Origin: Phyllobacterium zundukense
Lineage (GTDB): Bacteria; Pseudomonadota; Alphaproteobacteria; Rhizobiales; Rhizobiaceae
Length of the DNA stretch: 64,000 bases
Direction of reading: 5' to 3'
Assembly (NCBI RefSeq): GCF_002764115.1
Contig: NZ_CP017942.1
Span: forward strand, 319,001-383,000
Each line of letters opens with the position of its first letter. Position 1 is the first letter of the stretch. The notes under the pieces are model-generated. The model saw nothing but the letters and a program-made list of their open reading frames with translations, was not told where the DNA came from and ran no database searches. Shown in pieces: positions 38,321 through 48,333 of this stretch. A program made the position numbers and the translations under genes.

Positions 38321-39279
38321 CAGCCCACCTTGATGCGCGGGTCAATGACCGCATAGGTTATGTCGGTCAGGAGATTGACGACGATCACACAAGCGCCGAT
38401 GACCAGCGTGGCGCCCATGATTACGGGGTAATCGCGCGTCTCTACGGCGTTGACCAGCAACAGCCCCATGCCGGGCCAGTTGAACACGCTTTCGATGAAG
38501 ATAGCACCTCCAATAGCCAAGCCGATGGTCGACCCGATCAGTGTCACGACTGGCAGTAGTGCATTGCGCAGGGCATGCTTGGCGATGACCCAGAATTCCT
38601 TGACCCCCTTTGCCCGAGCGGTGCGCACATAATCCTGGTTGAGGACTTCCAGCAGCGAGGCGCGCATGTAGCGCATGATCAACGCCGCCTGGGCAATCGA
38701 AAGAAGCGCGGCAGGCATGATCAGGTGCCACAGTAGATCGCCGATCGAAAATTCTGTTCCGGGCGTCAGCATACCCCCGGATGGTGCCCATTTCAGGCGT
38801 ACTGCAAAAACATAGAGGCCGATCAACGCACTAAGAAATGGCGGACTGGAAATCCCGATGACAGCGAACACGGAGAACGACAAATCGGCCGCAGAATTCC
38901 GGCGCACCGCGCTGACGACGCCCGTCGCGATGCCGGCTACGATAGCGATCATGAGAGCGGATCCCATTAACAATACTGTCGGCCCGATCCGCGACAGTAC
39001 CAAGCCCAACACCGGTTGGTCCTGGCGCTTGATCGAAAAGCCAAGGTTACCAGTCACAGCCTGTTGCAGCCACGCCAGGTATTGCACAGGCAAAGGTTTA
39101 TCTAGCCCGAGCTGGCTGCGCAGATCGACAAGTTGCGTTGGCGACATGGGGATATTCGGATCGATATAGGCATCGATCGGATCGCCCGGCGTGAGACGGA
39201 GCAGCAGGAAGATAAGCATGCTCAATGCGACGAGCATGCCGGTTCCTATCATCAGGCGTCGAAGACTATAATGAAGCAT
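38320..39279 (-). CDS. Peptide-type ABC transporter permease (DppB-like)
   Basis: This 319 aa permease starts [19 protein letters not shown] at 39279; the longer frame to 39327 would run through the intercistronic hairpin and is rejected. DppB motifs are [16 protein letters not shown], the coupling loop [20 protein letters not shown], and the C-terminus [11 protein letters not shown]. It lies 57 bases after the binding-protein gene. Confidence 0.92.
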   Translation of the reverse strand: MLHYSLRRLMIGTGMLVALSMLIFLLLRLTPGDPIDAYIDPNIPMSPTQLVDLRSQLGLDKPLPVQYLAWLQQAVTGNLGFSIKRQDQPVLGLVLSRIGPTVLLMGSALMIAIVAGIATGVVSAVRRNSAADLSFSVFAVIGISSPPFLSALIGLYVFAVRLKWAPSGGMLTPGTEFSIGDLLWHLIMPAALLSIAQAALIMRYMRASLLEVLNQDYVRTARAKGVKEFWVIAKHALRNALLPVVTLIGSTIGLAIGGAIFIESVFNWPGMGLLLVNAVETRDYPVIMGATLVIGACVIVVNLLTDITYAVIDPRIKVG

Positions 39280-39296
39280 CTTGATTCCGCTTTGTG

Positions 39297-39316
39297 GGGG
39301 TGACCGAAGCCACCCC
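39297..39316 (-). terminator. Intercistronic hairpin after the binding-protein gene
   Basis: GGGGTG and CACCCC pair around an eight-base loop between the binding-protein stop and the DppB-like start. It is likely an mRNA-stabilising or attenuating hairpin that favours the binding protein over the rest of the operon. Confidence 0.35.
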
Positions 39317-39336
39317 GCTTTAAGCAAACGAACGGT

Positions 39337-40920
39337 CTATTCAGCGATCGACCATTTTTCCGGATGAGCCTGGTACGGTCCGCCACCCGGGGCCGGCGTC
39401 CAGGTGAAATCCTTCAGCTTTGCCGACACGACACCATAGCGGTTTGCCACCCACAGGGTTGCCCAGGGCAGATTTGCGTTCATCACCTTGCAGACATCCT
39501 GATAGTGGGCGACACGTTTGGAAGCGTCAGGCTCCGCTAGTGCTGAATCCAGAGCTTTATTGAGGTCAGGCATTCGGGCACGCACGACATTTGGACCCGC
39601 TGGCGGGATTTGCTTTTCATTGAGGCCAACATTGATACTGCCTGCGTCAGGTCCATTCTGCAGACCGGCATAGACCATCTGGAACTGTGCCACATCCGGT
39701 GTCGGGTTGAGTACAATGCTGTTGTATGTCGGCGTATCAACAGCCCGCGGCACGACATTTATCCCCACCTGCGCCAGCATGGCCTGCACAGCTGCTAGCA
39801 CATTGGTAGCCAGCGGCGTGGTATAGTAAGTCAGAAGCGTGATCGGCTTGTCGCCATTAATCTGCGCCCATCCGGCTTCTTCGAGCAGTTTTTTTGCCTT
39901 TTCCGGATCATACGCATACGTGTCAACGCCCTGCGGCACCAACTGGTCGACTACATAGGCGCAATTGGCTGGTTTGGCGGCACCGCCATAGAGGCTTTTG
40001 ATGATCGCGTCGCGGTTGATGGCATACATCACGGCCTTGCGGACGCGAATATCTTTCCAGATCGGCGAGTCATGATTGAAGCCGAGATAATTCACGACAA
40101 AGGAGTCGCCTTCGATCACCTTGAATGCTTCGTCGCCCTTGAACGTCGAAACGTCATTGGAATCAACATAGGTGAACTGTATTTCACCTGCACGCAGCGC
40201 GGCGATGGCCGCGGCCGGATTGGCAAAGTAGCGGTTGATTACACGCTCGAGCGCCGGCTTGCCGCCGCGATAGTCGGTGTTGGCAGCGAGTTCGACATAT
40301 TGATCGGTGACATATTTGGTGAACTTGAATGGGCCGGTGCCGATGGGCGTTGTTGACCACCAGCTGTTCTTGGCGAGCTGATCCGCGGGGATGGATGCCA
40401 ACGCATGTTCAGGCAGCATCATCACCTTGGTCATCGTATCTAGGGTGCTCGCGCTCGGAGCACTGAGCTTGATGACCAAAGTGTGTTCGTCCGGCGCTTC
40501 AACGGATGCAACCGCCTTCAAACGGGCAGCAAGAACCGAACCGGATTTGGCGTCCTTGGCTAGTTCAATGGTGAATTTTGCGTCCCTGGAGGTGAACGGT
40601 TTGCCGTCGTGCCATTTTGCATCCGCCAGCTTGAACGTATAGGTCAGCTGGTCCGGACTGACTTCATAGGTATCCGCAAGGGCGCCGACGACTTTCTGCA
40701 GCTTCTCGTCATAGCTGACAAGTGGCTCGAAATAGACACTGAGCCAGGTGAACCCGGCCGTGGCCGCCAGCGGATTGAAATTGCCCTGGAACCCTCCCGG
40801 CCCCACATCAAATCCACCTGACAAGGTCGCTGCTTGCGCCGCCGGTGCCATTGATACGGCGCCAGCGCTTAAAAGCGCCGCGGATATAGCCAGTGCCGAG
40901 GCTATCATTTTCAGTTTCAT
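39337..40920 (-). CDS. Peptide-type ABC transporter substrate-binding protein
   Basis: This 527 aa periplasmic receptor is of the SBP_bac_5 family. The signal peptide ends near PAAQAATLSGG. Signatures include YEVSPDQLTYTFKL, KWHDGKPFTSRDAKFTI and GTGPFKFTKYVTDQ. A GGGAGGA site precedes the ATG, which overlaps the FadR-type regulator's stop. It supplies the permeases just downstream. Confidence 0.92.
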   Translation of the reverse strand: MKLKMIASALAISAALLSAGAVSMAPAAQAATLSGGFDVGPGGFQGNFNPLAATAGFTWLSVYFEPLVSYDEKLQKVVGALADTYEVSPDQLTYTFKLADAKWHDGKPFTSRDAKFTIELAKDAKSGSVLAARLKAVASVEAPDEHTLVIKLSAPSASTLDTMTKVMMLPEHALASIPADQLAKNSWWSTTPIGTGPFKFTKYVTDQYVELAANTDYRGGKPALERVINRYFANPAAAIAALRAGEIQFTYVDSNDVSTFKGDEAFKVIEGDSFVVNYLGFNHDSPIWKDIRVRKAVMYAINRDAIIKSLYGGAAKPANCAYVVDQLVPQGVDTYAYDPEKAKKLLEEAGWAQINGDKPITLLTYYTTPLATNVLAAVQAMLAQVGINVVPRAVDTPTYNSIVLNPTPDVAQFQMVYAGLQNGPDAGSINVGLNEKQIPPAGPNVVRARMPDLNKALDSALAEPDASKRVAHYQDVCKVMNANLPWATLWVANRYGVVSAKLKDFTWTPAPGGGPYQAHPEKWSIAE

Positions 40921-41648
40921 GGAGTCCTCCCATTGGATGGATTGGTCTTGTTGTGTTCAATCACCCGAGCAATCCCCTCGTAGTGACTGTCGAGACGCTT
41001 GCGTGCGTCTTCGAGATTTCGCGTTTCGACCGCATCGACGATCGCTTCATGATCGCGCCAGGTGGCCATCGGGTCGGTGTTTTCGAGATTGACGAAGTCC
41101 GACGCCTTGTAGAAAGCAAGCCAGAACACTTCGATGAGCCTCACCAGGGTTTCATTTTCCTGGCAGCGAAATAGCAATCTGTGAAATAGCCGGTCTTCAT
41201 CGACGAAGGCTTCGTTGCGCTCGGCGTGAACACGCATCCGCGCCACCACCTGCCTTAGCTCCTGAATGTCTTCGTCGGTAATTCTTTCCAGGGTCTTGCC
41301 GATAAGGCCGACCTCCAGCGTCCGGCGTATCTCGAGAACCTCCTCGATCTGGCGCAGTGCTCCTCCGAGGCCATAGGCCAGATTGTCTAGCAGCGGCTCA
41401 AAGGAGAAAGCCTTGACGAAGACACCCACCCCTCGCCTCGACTCCAACACGCCAACTGACTCCAGCGCCTTGATGCCTTCGCGAAGCGAGTTCCTGCTGA
41501 CGCCAAGCTGGCTGGCAAGCTCACCTTCCGGTGGCATGGGCGCACCGGCTTCAAGGCCATTTTCATTGATATAAGCGCGCAGACTCTCCTGCACGGAAAC
41601 ATGGAGCAAAGGCGCCCGGTACAATGGCTTGAGCGATTTGAAGGACAT
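40917..41648 (-). CDS. FadR/GntR-family transcriptional regulator
   Basis: This 243 aa regulator has an N-terminal winged helix (LASQLGVSRNSLREGIKALE, then SRRGVGVFV) and an all-helical FCD ligand-binding domain with metal/ligand-type His residues. It is the first gene of the eight-gene uptake and catabolic operon ending at 33578, and its product probably represses that operon. An operator-like dyad overlaps the -35 of its own promoter. Confidence 0.92.
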   Translation of the reverse strand: MSFKSLKPLYRAPLLHVSVQESLRAYINENGLEAGAPMPPEGELASQLGVSRNSLREGIKALESVGVLESRRGVGVFVKAFSFEPLLDNLAYGLGGALRQIEEVLEIRRTLEVGLIGKTLERITDEDIQELRQVVARMRVHAERNEAFVDEDRLFHRLLFRCQENETLVRLIEVFWLAFYKASDFVNLENTDPMATWRDHEAIVDAVETRNLEDARKRLDSHYEGIARVIEHNKTNPSNGRTP

Positions 41649-41691
41649 TGATGAATCCGCTCCAATGATCGTCAGTAATCTTGCAGCGAAT

Positions 41692-41720
41692 TAGATAACC
41701 ACTTGTAGGATATCTGTCAA
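41692..41720 (-). promoter_or_regulatory. Sigma-70-type promoter with operator-like dyad for the FadR operon
   Basis: On the minus strand TTGACA (41715-41720) and TATCTA (41692-41697) are separated by exactly 17 bases, about 45 bases before the regulator start. The dyad CTGTCAACAG overlaps the -35, and AGGATAT occurs twice 15 bases apart, as expected for repressor control. Confidence 0.6.
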
Positions 41721-41876
41721 CAGGATATTTCGTTTGAAGGACGGTACGACCGCACTGCAGTCCGCAGAAACAGTTCATTCATTCGAAATGATATCGCTGG
41801 TACGGAATCAGCGAGAACTAGTAGTACTCAAAACTCGATCTGATAGAGTTGGATCAAACGACGCCTGGGAGGAATA

Positions 41877-43076
41877 ATGACCAGCAAGAATGTTGAGCCG
41901 CTACGCCCCATTGGCCGCGCATCAGGAACACTGATTTCGCCGGCATCCGCCGCGCGCTGGCTAATCGTTGCCATCATCGTTGCAGGCATCTATTTCTTTC
42001 ATGGATTTCTGGTTCCCGTTCTTGCGGCGCTCGTCATTGCATTTGCCAGCTGGCCCGTCTTCACTCGTCTACGGACGGCCTTGGGTGGCAACAAAACCGT
42101 CGCTGCTTTTGCCGCTATTCTCCTTCTTCTCGCATTCATTATTGTTCCGGTCGCCTTCGCTGGAGCATATGCCGCCAATGAAGTCGGCGAGTGGATCAAA
42201 TGGGCCGTCGAGGTGAACCGCGATGGCGCACTTCCGCCGCAATGGATCGCCGGATTGCCGTTAATTGGTGAATGGCTGAGTCAGATGTGGATTCAGCACG
42301 TGGGGCCTCCAGGGGCACTTGGCCATCTCTTGCAGATCGGCACAGGCGCGAATTTCGGCAGCATCTACCGGGCGGTGGTGATAGCAGGCGGCGGTGCGTT
42401 CACACTGCTTTTGACCGCGATATTCATGCTTATCGCGCTTTTCTTCATCTTCAAGGACGGAGAAGCATTCGCCAGGCAGATCGATCGTTTGGGAGAGCGT
42501 CTGTTACCCACACGCTGGGAGCGGATCTCTCGCGTTGTTCCAGCAACGATCAGTTCGACAGTCACAGGAATGACAATCATCGCGATCGGTGAAGGTGTCG
42601 TGCTCGGAGGGGCTTACTGGATAGCGGGCGTCCCCTCACCGGCGACTCTCGGCGTCATTACAGCAGTCATGGCCCTCGTCCCGGGCGGCGCGCCCCTGTG
42701 CTTTACACTGGTTTCTCTCTATCTTGTCGGAAGCGGATCGCAGCTGGCCGGCTTGTTGTTGTTCATCTGGGGTGCAACGGAATTGTTCATCGTCGACAAA
42801 ACGTTGCGACCGAAACTTGTTGGTGGTCCCGTCAAATTGGCTTTCCTTCCAACCTTTTTTGGGCTGATTGGCGGCGTAAAGACAATGGGCTTCCTTGGCC
42901 TGTTCATAGGGCCAGTCTTGATGGCATTACTCGTCGCAATCTGGCGGGAATGGTTGCGGGAGATTGGCGCTGAAGAGCAGGACGAACCGGTCGTTGATGA
43001 AATAACGCTTAATTTGCCTGATCCAAATAGCAACATCAAAGAACTGAGCACCGGATATCAAAGAAAGGGGGACTGA
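41877..43076 (+). CDS. AI-2E family transporter (PerM/YdiK-like membrane protein)
   Basis: This 399 aa integral membrane protein has about eight hydrophobic segments, the family region near FKDGEAFARQIDRLGERLLP, and a Pro-Gly-rich loop VMALVPGGAPLC before the last helices. Family members export small molecules such as AI-2 or act in sodium/proton antiport; the substrate here is unknown. GGGAGGAATA precedes the ATG. It is a single-gene unit divergent from the FadR operon and convergent with the sugar ABC operon. Confidence 0.88.
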   Translation: MTSKNVEPLRPIGRASGTLISPASAARWLIVAIIVAGIYFFHGFLVPVLAALVIAFASWPVFTRLRTALGGNKTVAAFAAILLLLAFIIVPVAFAGAYAANEVGEWIKWAVEVNRDGALPPQWIAGLPLIGEWLSQMWIQHVGPPGALGHLLQIGTGANFGSIYRAVVIAGGGAFTLLLTAIFMLIALFFIFKDGEAFARQIDRLGERLLPTRWERISRVVPATISSTVTGMTIIAIGEGVVLGGAYWIAGVPSPATLGVITAVMALVPGGAPLCFTLVSLYLVGSGSQLAGLLLFIWGATELFIVDKTLRPKLVGGPVKLAFLPTFFGLIGGVKTMGFLGLFIGPVLMALLVAIWREWLREIGAEEQDEPVVDEITLNLPDPNSNIKELSTGYQRKGD

Positions 43077-43145
43077 TTGTCGCCCCCCGTGCCAGCACGC
43101 ATGTCTCAACCAAGTAAAAAAGAAACTGGTTTTCGGTAGAACCGG

Positions 43146-44237
43146 CTACCGGCCGATGGCCTCGCCCGTGCTCTTCAGAAAGAAGTGCATCTTGTCAGGC
43201 TCGATCGGCACGTTGATGACATCATCGTGGGCGATTCTCGAGCCAGCAGACACCTGAGCCGTGAAGGCTGCGGTGCCGGCCTTGCCAATGGCCAGTGTAT
43301 GAGGCCCAAGCGGTTCGATATCAGCGACCTTCAATGGGATCGTCGGGAAGGAGGAATCGACGGTCATTGTGTGCTCAGGGCGAATACCGAGCACAACAGG
43401 TTGCCCGGTTGCTTCGGCCAGCTTGGCCACCCGGTTTTCCGGGATGGGGATTACCACATCGCCCGTGGTACGGAACCCCATGGCAGTCCCGTTGCGCTCC
43501 AATGAACCCTCGATGAAGTTCATGCTTGGTGCGCCGATAAATGCTGCTACGAAGAGATTTTTAGGCAACTCATAAAGCGTGATAGGATCAGCGGCCTGCT
43601 CGATACGGCCCTGATTCATCACAACAACACGATCTGCCATCGTCATCGCTTCCACCTGATCATGTGTTACGTAGACGATGGTCGTCTGCAAACGGCGATG
43701 CAGCAATTTGATTTCGGTGCGCATTTCAATACGCAGCTTGGCGTCGAGATTGGACAGTGGTTCATCGAACAGGAACACATCCGGTTGCCGGACGATAGCG
43801 CGGCCGATGGCGACGCGCTGACGCTGTCCCCCCGAAAGCGCGCTTGGCTTGCGGTTGAGGTAGGCACCAAGGTTGAGGATACGGGCAGCTTCCGCAACAG
43901 CCTTGTCAATTTCGGCCTTGGTTGTGCCGCGCACTTTCATGCCGTAGCCGATGTTTTCAGCAACCGTCATATGTGGGTAGAGGGCGTAATTCTGAAACAC
44001 CATGGAGCAATTGCGCAAGCCAGGGCGAAGAGATGTGACGTCGCGGTCGCCGATGCGGATTTCGCCTGAGGTCGCCTGTTCCAGTCCGGCGATCATCCGC
44101 AAGGTGGTCGTCTTACCACAGCCGGAAGGGCCGACGAGAACCACAAACTCCTTGTCCGCGATCACCAGATCAAGCGGTGGGATAACCGAAACGCCACCGA
44201 AGGATTTGGTGACTTGTTCCAAACGCACTTGGGACAT
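43146..44237 (-). CDS. CUT1 sugar ABC transporter ATP-binding protein (UgpC/MalK-like)
   Basis: This 363 aa ATPase has Walker [10 protein letters not shown], signature [15 protein letters not shown], Walker [15 protein letters not shown], switch His in [14 protein letters not shown], and a C-terminal TOBE-type domain ([10 protein letters not shown]). The start at 44237 ([14 protein letters not shown]) is chosen over a longer frame. It is the last gene of the sugar operon, separated from the binding protein by a strong hairpin. Confidence 0.93.
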   Translation of the reverse strand: MSQVRLEQVTKSFGGVSVIPPLDLVIADKEFVVLVGPSGCGKTTTLRMIAGLEQATSGEIRIGDRDVTSLRPGLRNCSMVFQNYALYPHMTVAENIGYGMKVRGTTKAEIDKAVAEAARILNLGAYLNRKPSALSGGQRQRVAIGRAIVRQPDVFLFDEPLSNLDAKLRIEMRTEIKLLHRRLQTTIVYVTHDQVEAMTMADRVVVMNQGRIEQAADPITLYELPKNLFVAAFIGAPSMNFIEGSLERNGTAMGFRTTGDVVIPIPENRVAKLAEATGQPVVLGIRPEHTMTVDSSFPTIPLKVADIEPLGPHTLAIGKAGTAAFTAQVSAGSRIAHDDVINVPIEPDKMHFFLKSTGEAIGR

Positions 44238-44266
44238 GCTTTGCCCTTTTCCGAGAGAGTTAAAAG

Positions 44267-44292
44267 CCCGCCCCGGCAATATCCGGGGCGGG
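44267..44292 (-). terminator. Strong hairpin between binding protein and ATPase
   Basis: CCCGCCCCGG and CCGGGGCGGG form a perfect 10-bp stem with a six-base loop just past the binding-protein stop. On the minus strand it is followed by CTTTTAACT, so it may act as a partial intrinsic terminator giving more binding protein than ATPase. Confidence 0.6.
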
Positions 44293-44307
44293 GAAGACGT
44301 TGCCCGC

Positions 44308-45762
44308 TTATTTCAGCGGCAGGCCCATGGATGCCCGGTAAGCCGCAAGCTGCTTGTCGCGTCCAAATTCATCCGTCAGCTTGTTCCACTGCTCGGCGAC
44401 ACTGTCGAGCGCCTGTTGCGGTGTAGATTCGCCGGCAAGCGCCTTGGAAAGCTCGATTTCGAGGATTTCCGTGTACGAGAAGTAGCCGGGCAGACGCATA
44501 TCGAGAGCGACGTTCTTCGCCGTCACTGAATCCTTCTGGGCGCCGAGATATTCTTTTGCTTCGCGCTCGCTGAATAGCTTCGACCAAAGATCCAGATTGG
44601 TCGTGTGCGAAATGCGGTAGGGATTTACCCCGGTTCCGCCAGTGATCGCTGCCTGACCGGAAACCTCGGGGCTTGTCAGATATTTGATATAGTCCCAAGC
44701 CGCTTCCTGCTTCTTGGAGGAAGCTGGAACCGCAGCCTGCCAGCCGCCAAACGCCATGAAGGGAGATTCGACGACATGGTCGAACTTGTCCCATTTCTTG
44801 GTCTTGTAGTTCCAGATCTCATCGGAACCAGGGAGCATGGCCGATCCAACATTGCCCGAGACTTTTGACTGCTTTGGATCGGCAGCGATCACGCCAGTAT
44901 CACCCCAGCCGATCGACTCGGCCGCCTGGCCGCCGGCAAAGGCCGCATTCACTTCGCCGAAGGAGAAGTTCAGAGCATTTGGCGGCGCCAGCTTTGACGA
45001 CCGAATATACTCCTCAAGGCCGCGCACCCAGCCGGGGTTGTTGATCTGTGCATCCATTGTGTCGGGATCAAAGAACATGGAGCCCTTGTGGTCAGGGTGA
45101 TTGGTATAGCCCGCCGCATGGCTGAAGAAGAACCAGAACTGCTGGCCGCCACGACGAAAGGCCTCAGCGGTACCCCAGATACCCTTGTCGGGCTGCTGGA
45201 AGAATTCGGCAATATCGAGATATTGCTTCCAGGTCTTCGCCGGGGCCAGATCATAGCCATACTTTTCTTTGAAGGCCTTCTGGTTGTCCGGGTTTTCGAA
45301 GAGATCGATGCGATAGGTGTAGGTGTGGACGTCGCCATCCATGGTCTGTGACAGAACCTTGCCATTCCAGACCATCAGGGACTCACGATAGACAGGCGCA
45401 ATGTCCTCCCAATCAGGCCCCGACTGCATGGCTTTCGGCATTTCCGAAAGATAATCAGTGAAATCTGGCGCCCAGGCCGGAGCGAAGGCGATCACGTCGA
45501 ACGTGTCCTCGCCCGACGTCAGCGTCGTGACGATCTTTGGATAAAGTTCCGACCAGGGGAACTCCACGACGTTGACCTTGCCGCAAGTCTTTTGCTCCCA
45601 ACCCTTGGCAGCGAGCTGCAATGCCGAAGCAATGTAAGGGCCAGTTTGCGTGGTGGCCGACAGCGTCACGCCAGTATAGTCCGGATCGCACGCAAAGGCT
45701 GATGTGGCACCGGACATTGCGAGCAATGCCATGGCTGTTGAACCAATTAGAAATTTTCTCAT
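44308..45762 (-). CDS. CUT1 sugar ABC transporter substrate-binding protein
   Basis: This 484 aa periplasmic receptor is of the SBP_bac_1 family. The signal peptide ends near ATSAFA. Features include [34 protein letters not shown] and a C-terminal cluster of helices ([13 protein letters not shown]). GGGAGGAA lies before the ATG. The nearby mutarotase suggests a monosaccharide or small glycan ligand. Confidence 0.9.
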   Translation of the reverse strand: MRKFLIGSTAMALLAMSGATSAFACDPDYTGVTLSATTQTGPYIASALQLAAKGWEQKTCGKVNVVEFPWSELYPKIVTTLTSGEDTFDVIAFAPAWAPDFTDYLSEMPKAMQSGPDWEDIAPVYRESLMVWNGKVLSQTMDGDVHTYTYRIDLFENPDNQKAFKEKYGYDLAPAKTWKQYLDIAEFFQQPDKGIWGTAEAFRRGGQQFWFFFSHAAGYTNHPDHKGSMFFDPDTMDAQINNPGWVRGLEEYIRSSKLAPPNALNFSFGEVNAAFAGGQAAESIGWGDTGVIAADPKQSKVSGNVGSAMLPGSDEIWNYKTKKWDKFDHVVESPFMAFGGWQAAVPASSKKQEAAWDYIKYLTSPEVSGQAAITGGTGVNPYRISHTTNLDLWSKLFSEREAKEYLGAQKDSVTAKNVALDMRLPGYFSYTEILEIELSKALAGESTPQQALDSVAEQWNKLTDEFGRDKQLAAYRASMGLPLK

Positions 45763-45806
45763 GTGTTCCTCCCTGGATTAGAATGATGACTGTGCATGGT
45801 GGACGG

Positions 45807-46835
45807 TCACTTGATCGCTCCCAAAAGCAGGCCAGACCGCATCAGCCTACTCAAAATCCCCGCCATGATGACCATAGGTATGATCGCGACCAAAGCGGCT
45901 GCCGATATTGCCCACCATTCGTCGCCCCGCTGGCTGTTCTGCCCGGCGACCAGAATGGGAAGGGTTTGCCATTTCGAACTGGTGAGGAAGAGTGCGAAGA
46001 GAAACTCGTTCCAGACAAAGGCGAGCGTAATCATGAATGTGGCGATCAGGCCTGGTGTGGACATGGGAACCACAATCCCGAAGAAAATCCGCCATGACGG
46101 CACATTGTCAACCATTGCCGCCTCTTCGACCTCGATCGGCAAGGCTTCGAAAAAGTCGCGCATCAGCCAGATCACGATCGGAAGCGAGAATGCGACATAG
46201 GCGAAGGTCAAGCCGAAATAGGTATCCACCAGCTTCACACCCATCTTGCCCATTTCAGTGTACATCAGGAACAAGGCGAAGGCGGCAACGATGGGCGGAA
46301 ACATGCGTTGGCTGACAAACCAGAAAACAATATCGTTATTGCCGAGGATGGGTCCGGGGAGTCGAAACCTGCTGGATGCTATCGCAAGTGAGAGCGCTGC
46401 CACGAAGGCATAGATCAGCGATGGCCCCTGACGAAGGCCGAAAACATTGTAACCAATCAGATAACCACCAAAAGCAACGATCACGAAAAGCACGGCTGAC
46501 AGAAGCTTTAATTCGAAAGTAAATCGAACAAGGGCATAGGCAGCCATTGATCCGATCGCCGTCGCCAGCAGCGACGCGGACAGACCGACGATCGTGGATG
46601 CTATGAAGGTATTGTAGAACTGGCCGCGCTGACCGGAGAGAAGGTCGCTCCAGGCCGACAAGCTCGGTTCAAAATCGACAAATGGTATGTAGGTCGGCCC
46701 GCCAACCACCCCGAGCGGCGTCTTGAAGGATGTGATCGCCACCCAGTAGAGCGGGAAGAACGTAAAGGCCAGCCAGAGCAAGCAGCCCGCGAGAGCCCAC
46801 CAGCGGCCGTTTCCTTTGAGGGCTCGCACGCTCAT
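45807..46835 (-). CDS. CUT1 sugar ABC transporter permease (MalG-like)
   Basis: This 342 aa inner-membrane permease has the coupling EAA loop in EALPIEVEEAAMVDNVPSWR and several membrane helices. The family C-terminus is RLMRSGLLLGAIK. The ATG overlaps the MalF-like stop by four bases. With the MalF-like protein it forms the sugar channel. It is somewhat longer than typical MalG (about 280-300 aa) because of extra hydrophobic sequence in the first third. Confidence 0.9.
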   Translation of the reverse strand: MSVRALKGNGRWWALAGCLLWLAFTFFPLYWVAITSFKTPLGVVGGPTYIPFVDFEPSLSAWSDLLSGQRGQFYNTFIASTIVGLSASLLATAIGSMAAYALVRFTFELKLLSAVLFVIVAFGGYLIGYNVFGLRQGPSLIYAFVAALSLAIASSRFRLPGPILGNNDIVFWFVSQRMFPPIVAAFALFLMYTEMGKMGVKLVDTYFGLTFAYVAFSLPIVIWLMRDFFEALPIEVEEAAMVDNVPSWRIFFGIVVPMSTPGLIATFMITLAFVWNEFLFALFLTSSKWQTLPILVAGQNSQRGDEWWAISAAALVAIIPMVIMAGILSRLMRSGLLLGAIK

Positions 46836-47707
46836 TTGTGCTTCTCCAGATAGGGTTTCAGGATGGCGAGGTAAACGAGGCCGATAACGGTGATCAAGAT
46901 GAGGAACAGGAAGGATAGAGCCGAGGTGTAACCAAGATTGAACTTCTTGAAACCTTCCTGATAGGCGAAGAGCGTCAATGTTTCAGTGGATATGCCGGGC
47001 CCTCCCCCGGTCATCACAAAGACCGTGTCGATAATCTTGTAGCTCTCGATCAACCGGATGAACACGACCGCGACAGAGATCGGCAGCATCATGGGAAACG
47101 TGATGCCCCAGAACTGCTGCCACGGACTTGCATTCTCCAAAGCGGCCGCCTCATAGACATCATCAGGCAGGGTTTGGAGTCCGGCGAGCAGCATCAGGAT
47201 GACGAAGGGTGTCCATTGCCACACCTCGACAGAAATAATCGCGCCGATGGCCCATTTCGTTTGCGTTAGGAACGGGAGATTAGGAAATCCGAAAAAAGTC
47301 ATAAGCTCGTTGAGTGGCCCCATGGTCGGATTGAGAATCTGACGCGCGATGAGGGCCACGGCGACCGGTGCCACCAGCATCGGCAGCAAGAAACCAACAC
47401 GAAAAATGCCTTCACCAGGAACTCTGGCGTTGAGCGCCAGCGCAATGGCAAAACCGATGACATATTGCAACGCGACCGCGATAAAGGCGATAATTGACGT
47501 CGTCCAGGCGACATGCCAAAAGCGCGGATTCTGCAAAAGTTCCGTATAATTTCCGAATCCAACGAAGCGCGGTGGAATTGGTGGCACGAGCCGCAGACTC
47601 ATGAAGCTCGTTGTCAGTGAGTAGATCAACGGGAAAATCGAAATGACCAGCACTATCAAAAGTGCAGGCCAGATGAAGACATGTTTGATCGGGTCATTCC
47701 GAGTCAT
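46832..47707 (-). CDS. CUT1 sugar ABC transporter permease (MalF-like)
   Basis: This 291 aa permease has the coupling loop DDVYEAAALENASPWQQFWG and VMTGGGPGISTETLTLFAY, the latter a MalF/UgpA signature. A GAGGTG site precedes the ATG. It lies 12 bases downstream of the RbsD/FucU mutarotase gene and overlaps the MalG-like gene. Confidence 0.92.
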   Translation of the reverse strand: MTRNDPIKHVFIWPALLIVLVISIFPLIYSLTTSFMSLRLVPPIPPRFVGFGNYTELLQNPRFWHVAWTTSIIAFIAVALQYVIGFAIALALNARVPGEGIFRVGFLLPMLVAPVAVALIARQILNPTMGPLNELMTFFGFPNLPFLTQTKWAIGAIISVEVWQWTPFVILMLLAGLQTLPDDVYEAAALENASPWQQFWGITFPMMLPISVAVVFIRLIESYKIIDTVFVMTGGGPGISTETLTLFAYQEGFKKFNLGYTSALSFLFLILITVIGLVYLAILKPYLEKHK

Positions 47708-47719
47708 GCTGCACCTCGA

Positions 47720-48175
47720 TCAGACGGATTCCGGCGGAATCACGCCCTTGGTGAAGAGGAAGCAACCGTAGAAGCGGGTTTCTCCCGTGGTAATTACGCA
47801 ATAAGCGTTTTTGGCCTCCTCGTAGAAGGCAAAACGCTCGATGCCATACATAGGTGCCGGCTTACCCTCGGCTTCATCGATTGCGATCTGTGCTTCACTC
47901 TGAACGGGTGGAATTTCATTAGGAGCACCCATGATTTCCATGCGGCCGGCTGATGGTTGGAGCGGCGTATCCAGAGGCATGACTGACAGGATAGCCTTGA
48001 TCGCGCGAGCGGCAGAGACATTATCGATTCGCAGGAGCTTGCCGAGCCTAGTCTGTCGCGCAATCGCGTCAGAGGGGAAATTAGTGTCGGACACGACAAG
48101 CGTGTCCCCATGCCCCATGGAACGAAGCGCATGCAACACGTCCGCATTGAGAGCTGGGTCGATATTCTTGAGCAT
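47720..48175 (-). CDS. RbsD/FucU-family sugar mutarotase
   Basis: This 151 aa protein starts at 48175 (MLKNIDPALNADVLHALRSM) with GGAGGA seven bases upstream. Family motifs are the N-terminal His in LHALRSMGHGD and, near the C-terminus, FYEEAKNAYCVITTGETRFY. FucU and RbsD interconvert sugar anomers or pyranose forms. Length and the C-terminal Tyr motif fit FucU better than RbsD. It is the first gene of the sugar-import operon, hinting at fucose- or ribose-like substrates; the exact sugar is inference. Confidence 0.85.
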   Translation of the reverse strand: MLKNIDPALNADVLHALRSMGHGDTLVVSDTNFPSDAIARQTRLGKLLRIDNVSAARAIKAILSVMPLDTPLQPSAGRMEIMGAPNEIPPVQSEAQIAIDEAEGKPAPMYGIERFAFYEEAKNAYCVITTGETRFYGCFLFTKGVIPPESV

Positions 48176-48226
48176 AGAAGTCCTCCCTGATACGTCGTAC
48201 CCCGGCAAATCGTGCCGAAGAGCAAT

Positions 48227-48236
48227 TTTTCGAAAA
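48227..48236 (-). promoter_or_regulatory. TTTTCGAAAA palindrome upstream of the sugar operon
   Basis: This perfect 10-bp palindrome lies 52 bases before the mutarotase start. Several DeoR-family regulators recognise TTTCG/CGAAA half-sites, and a DeoR gene is adjacent, so it is a candidate operator. Confidence 0.3.
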
Positions 48237-48333
48237 TAACTGGCCGCGCCGAGTACGGCTGCTGGCAATGCATCGCGTCTTGATCACCTGACCTCTGCGA
48301 TCGGTTCTGCCGCCGGATTGGCTGCGCAGATTC

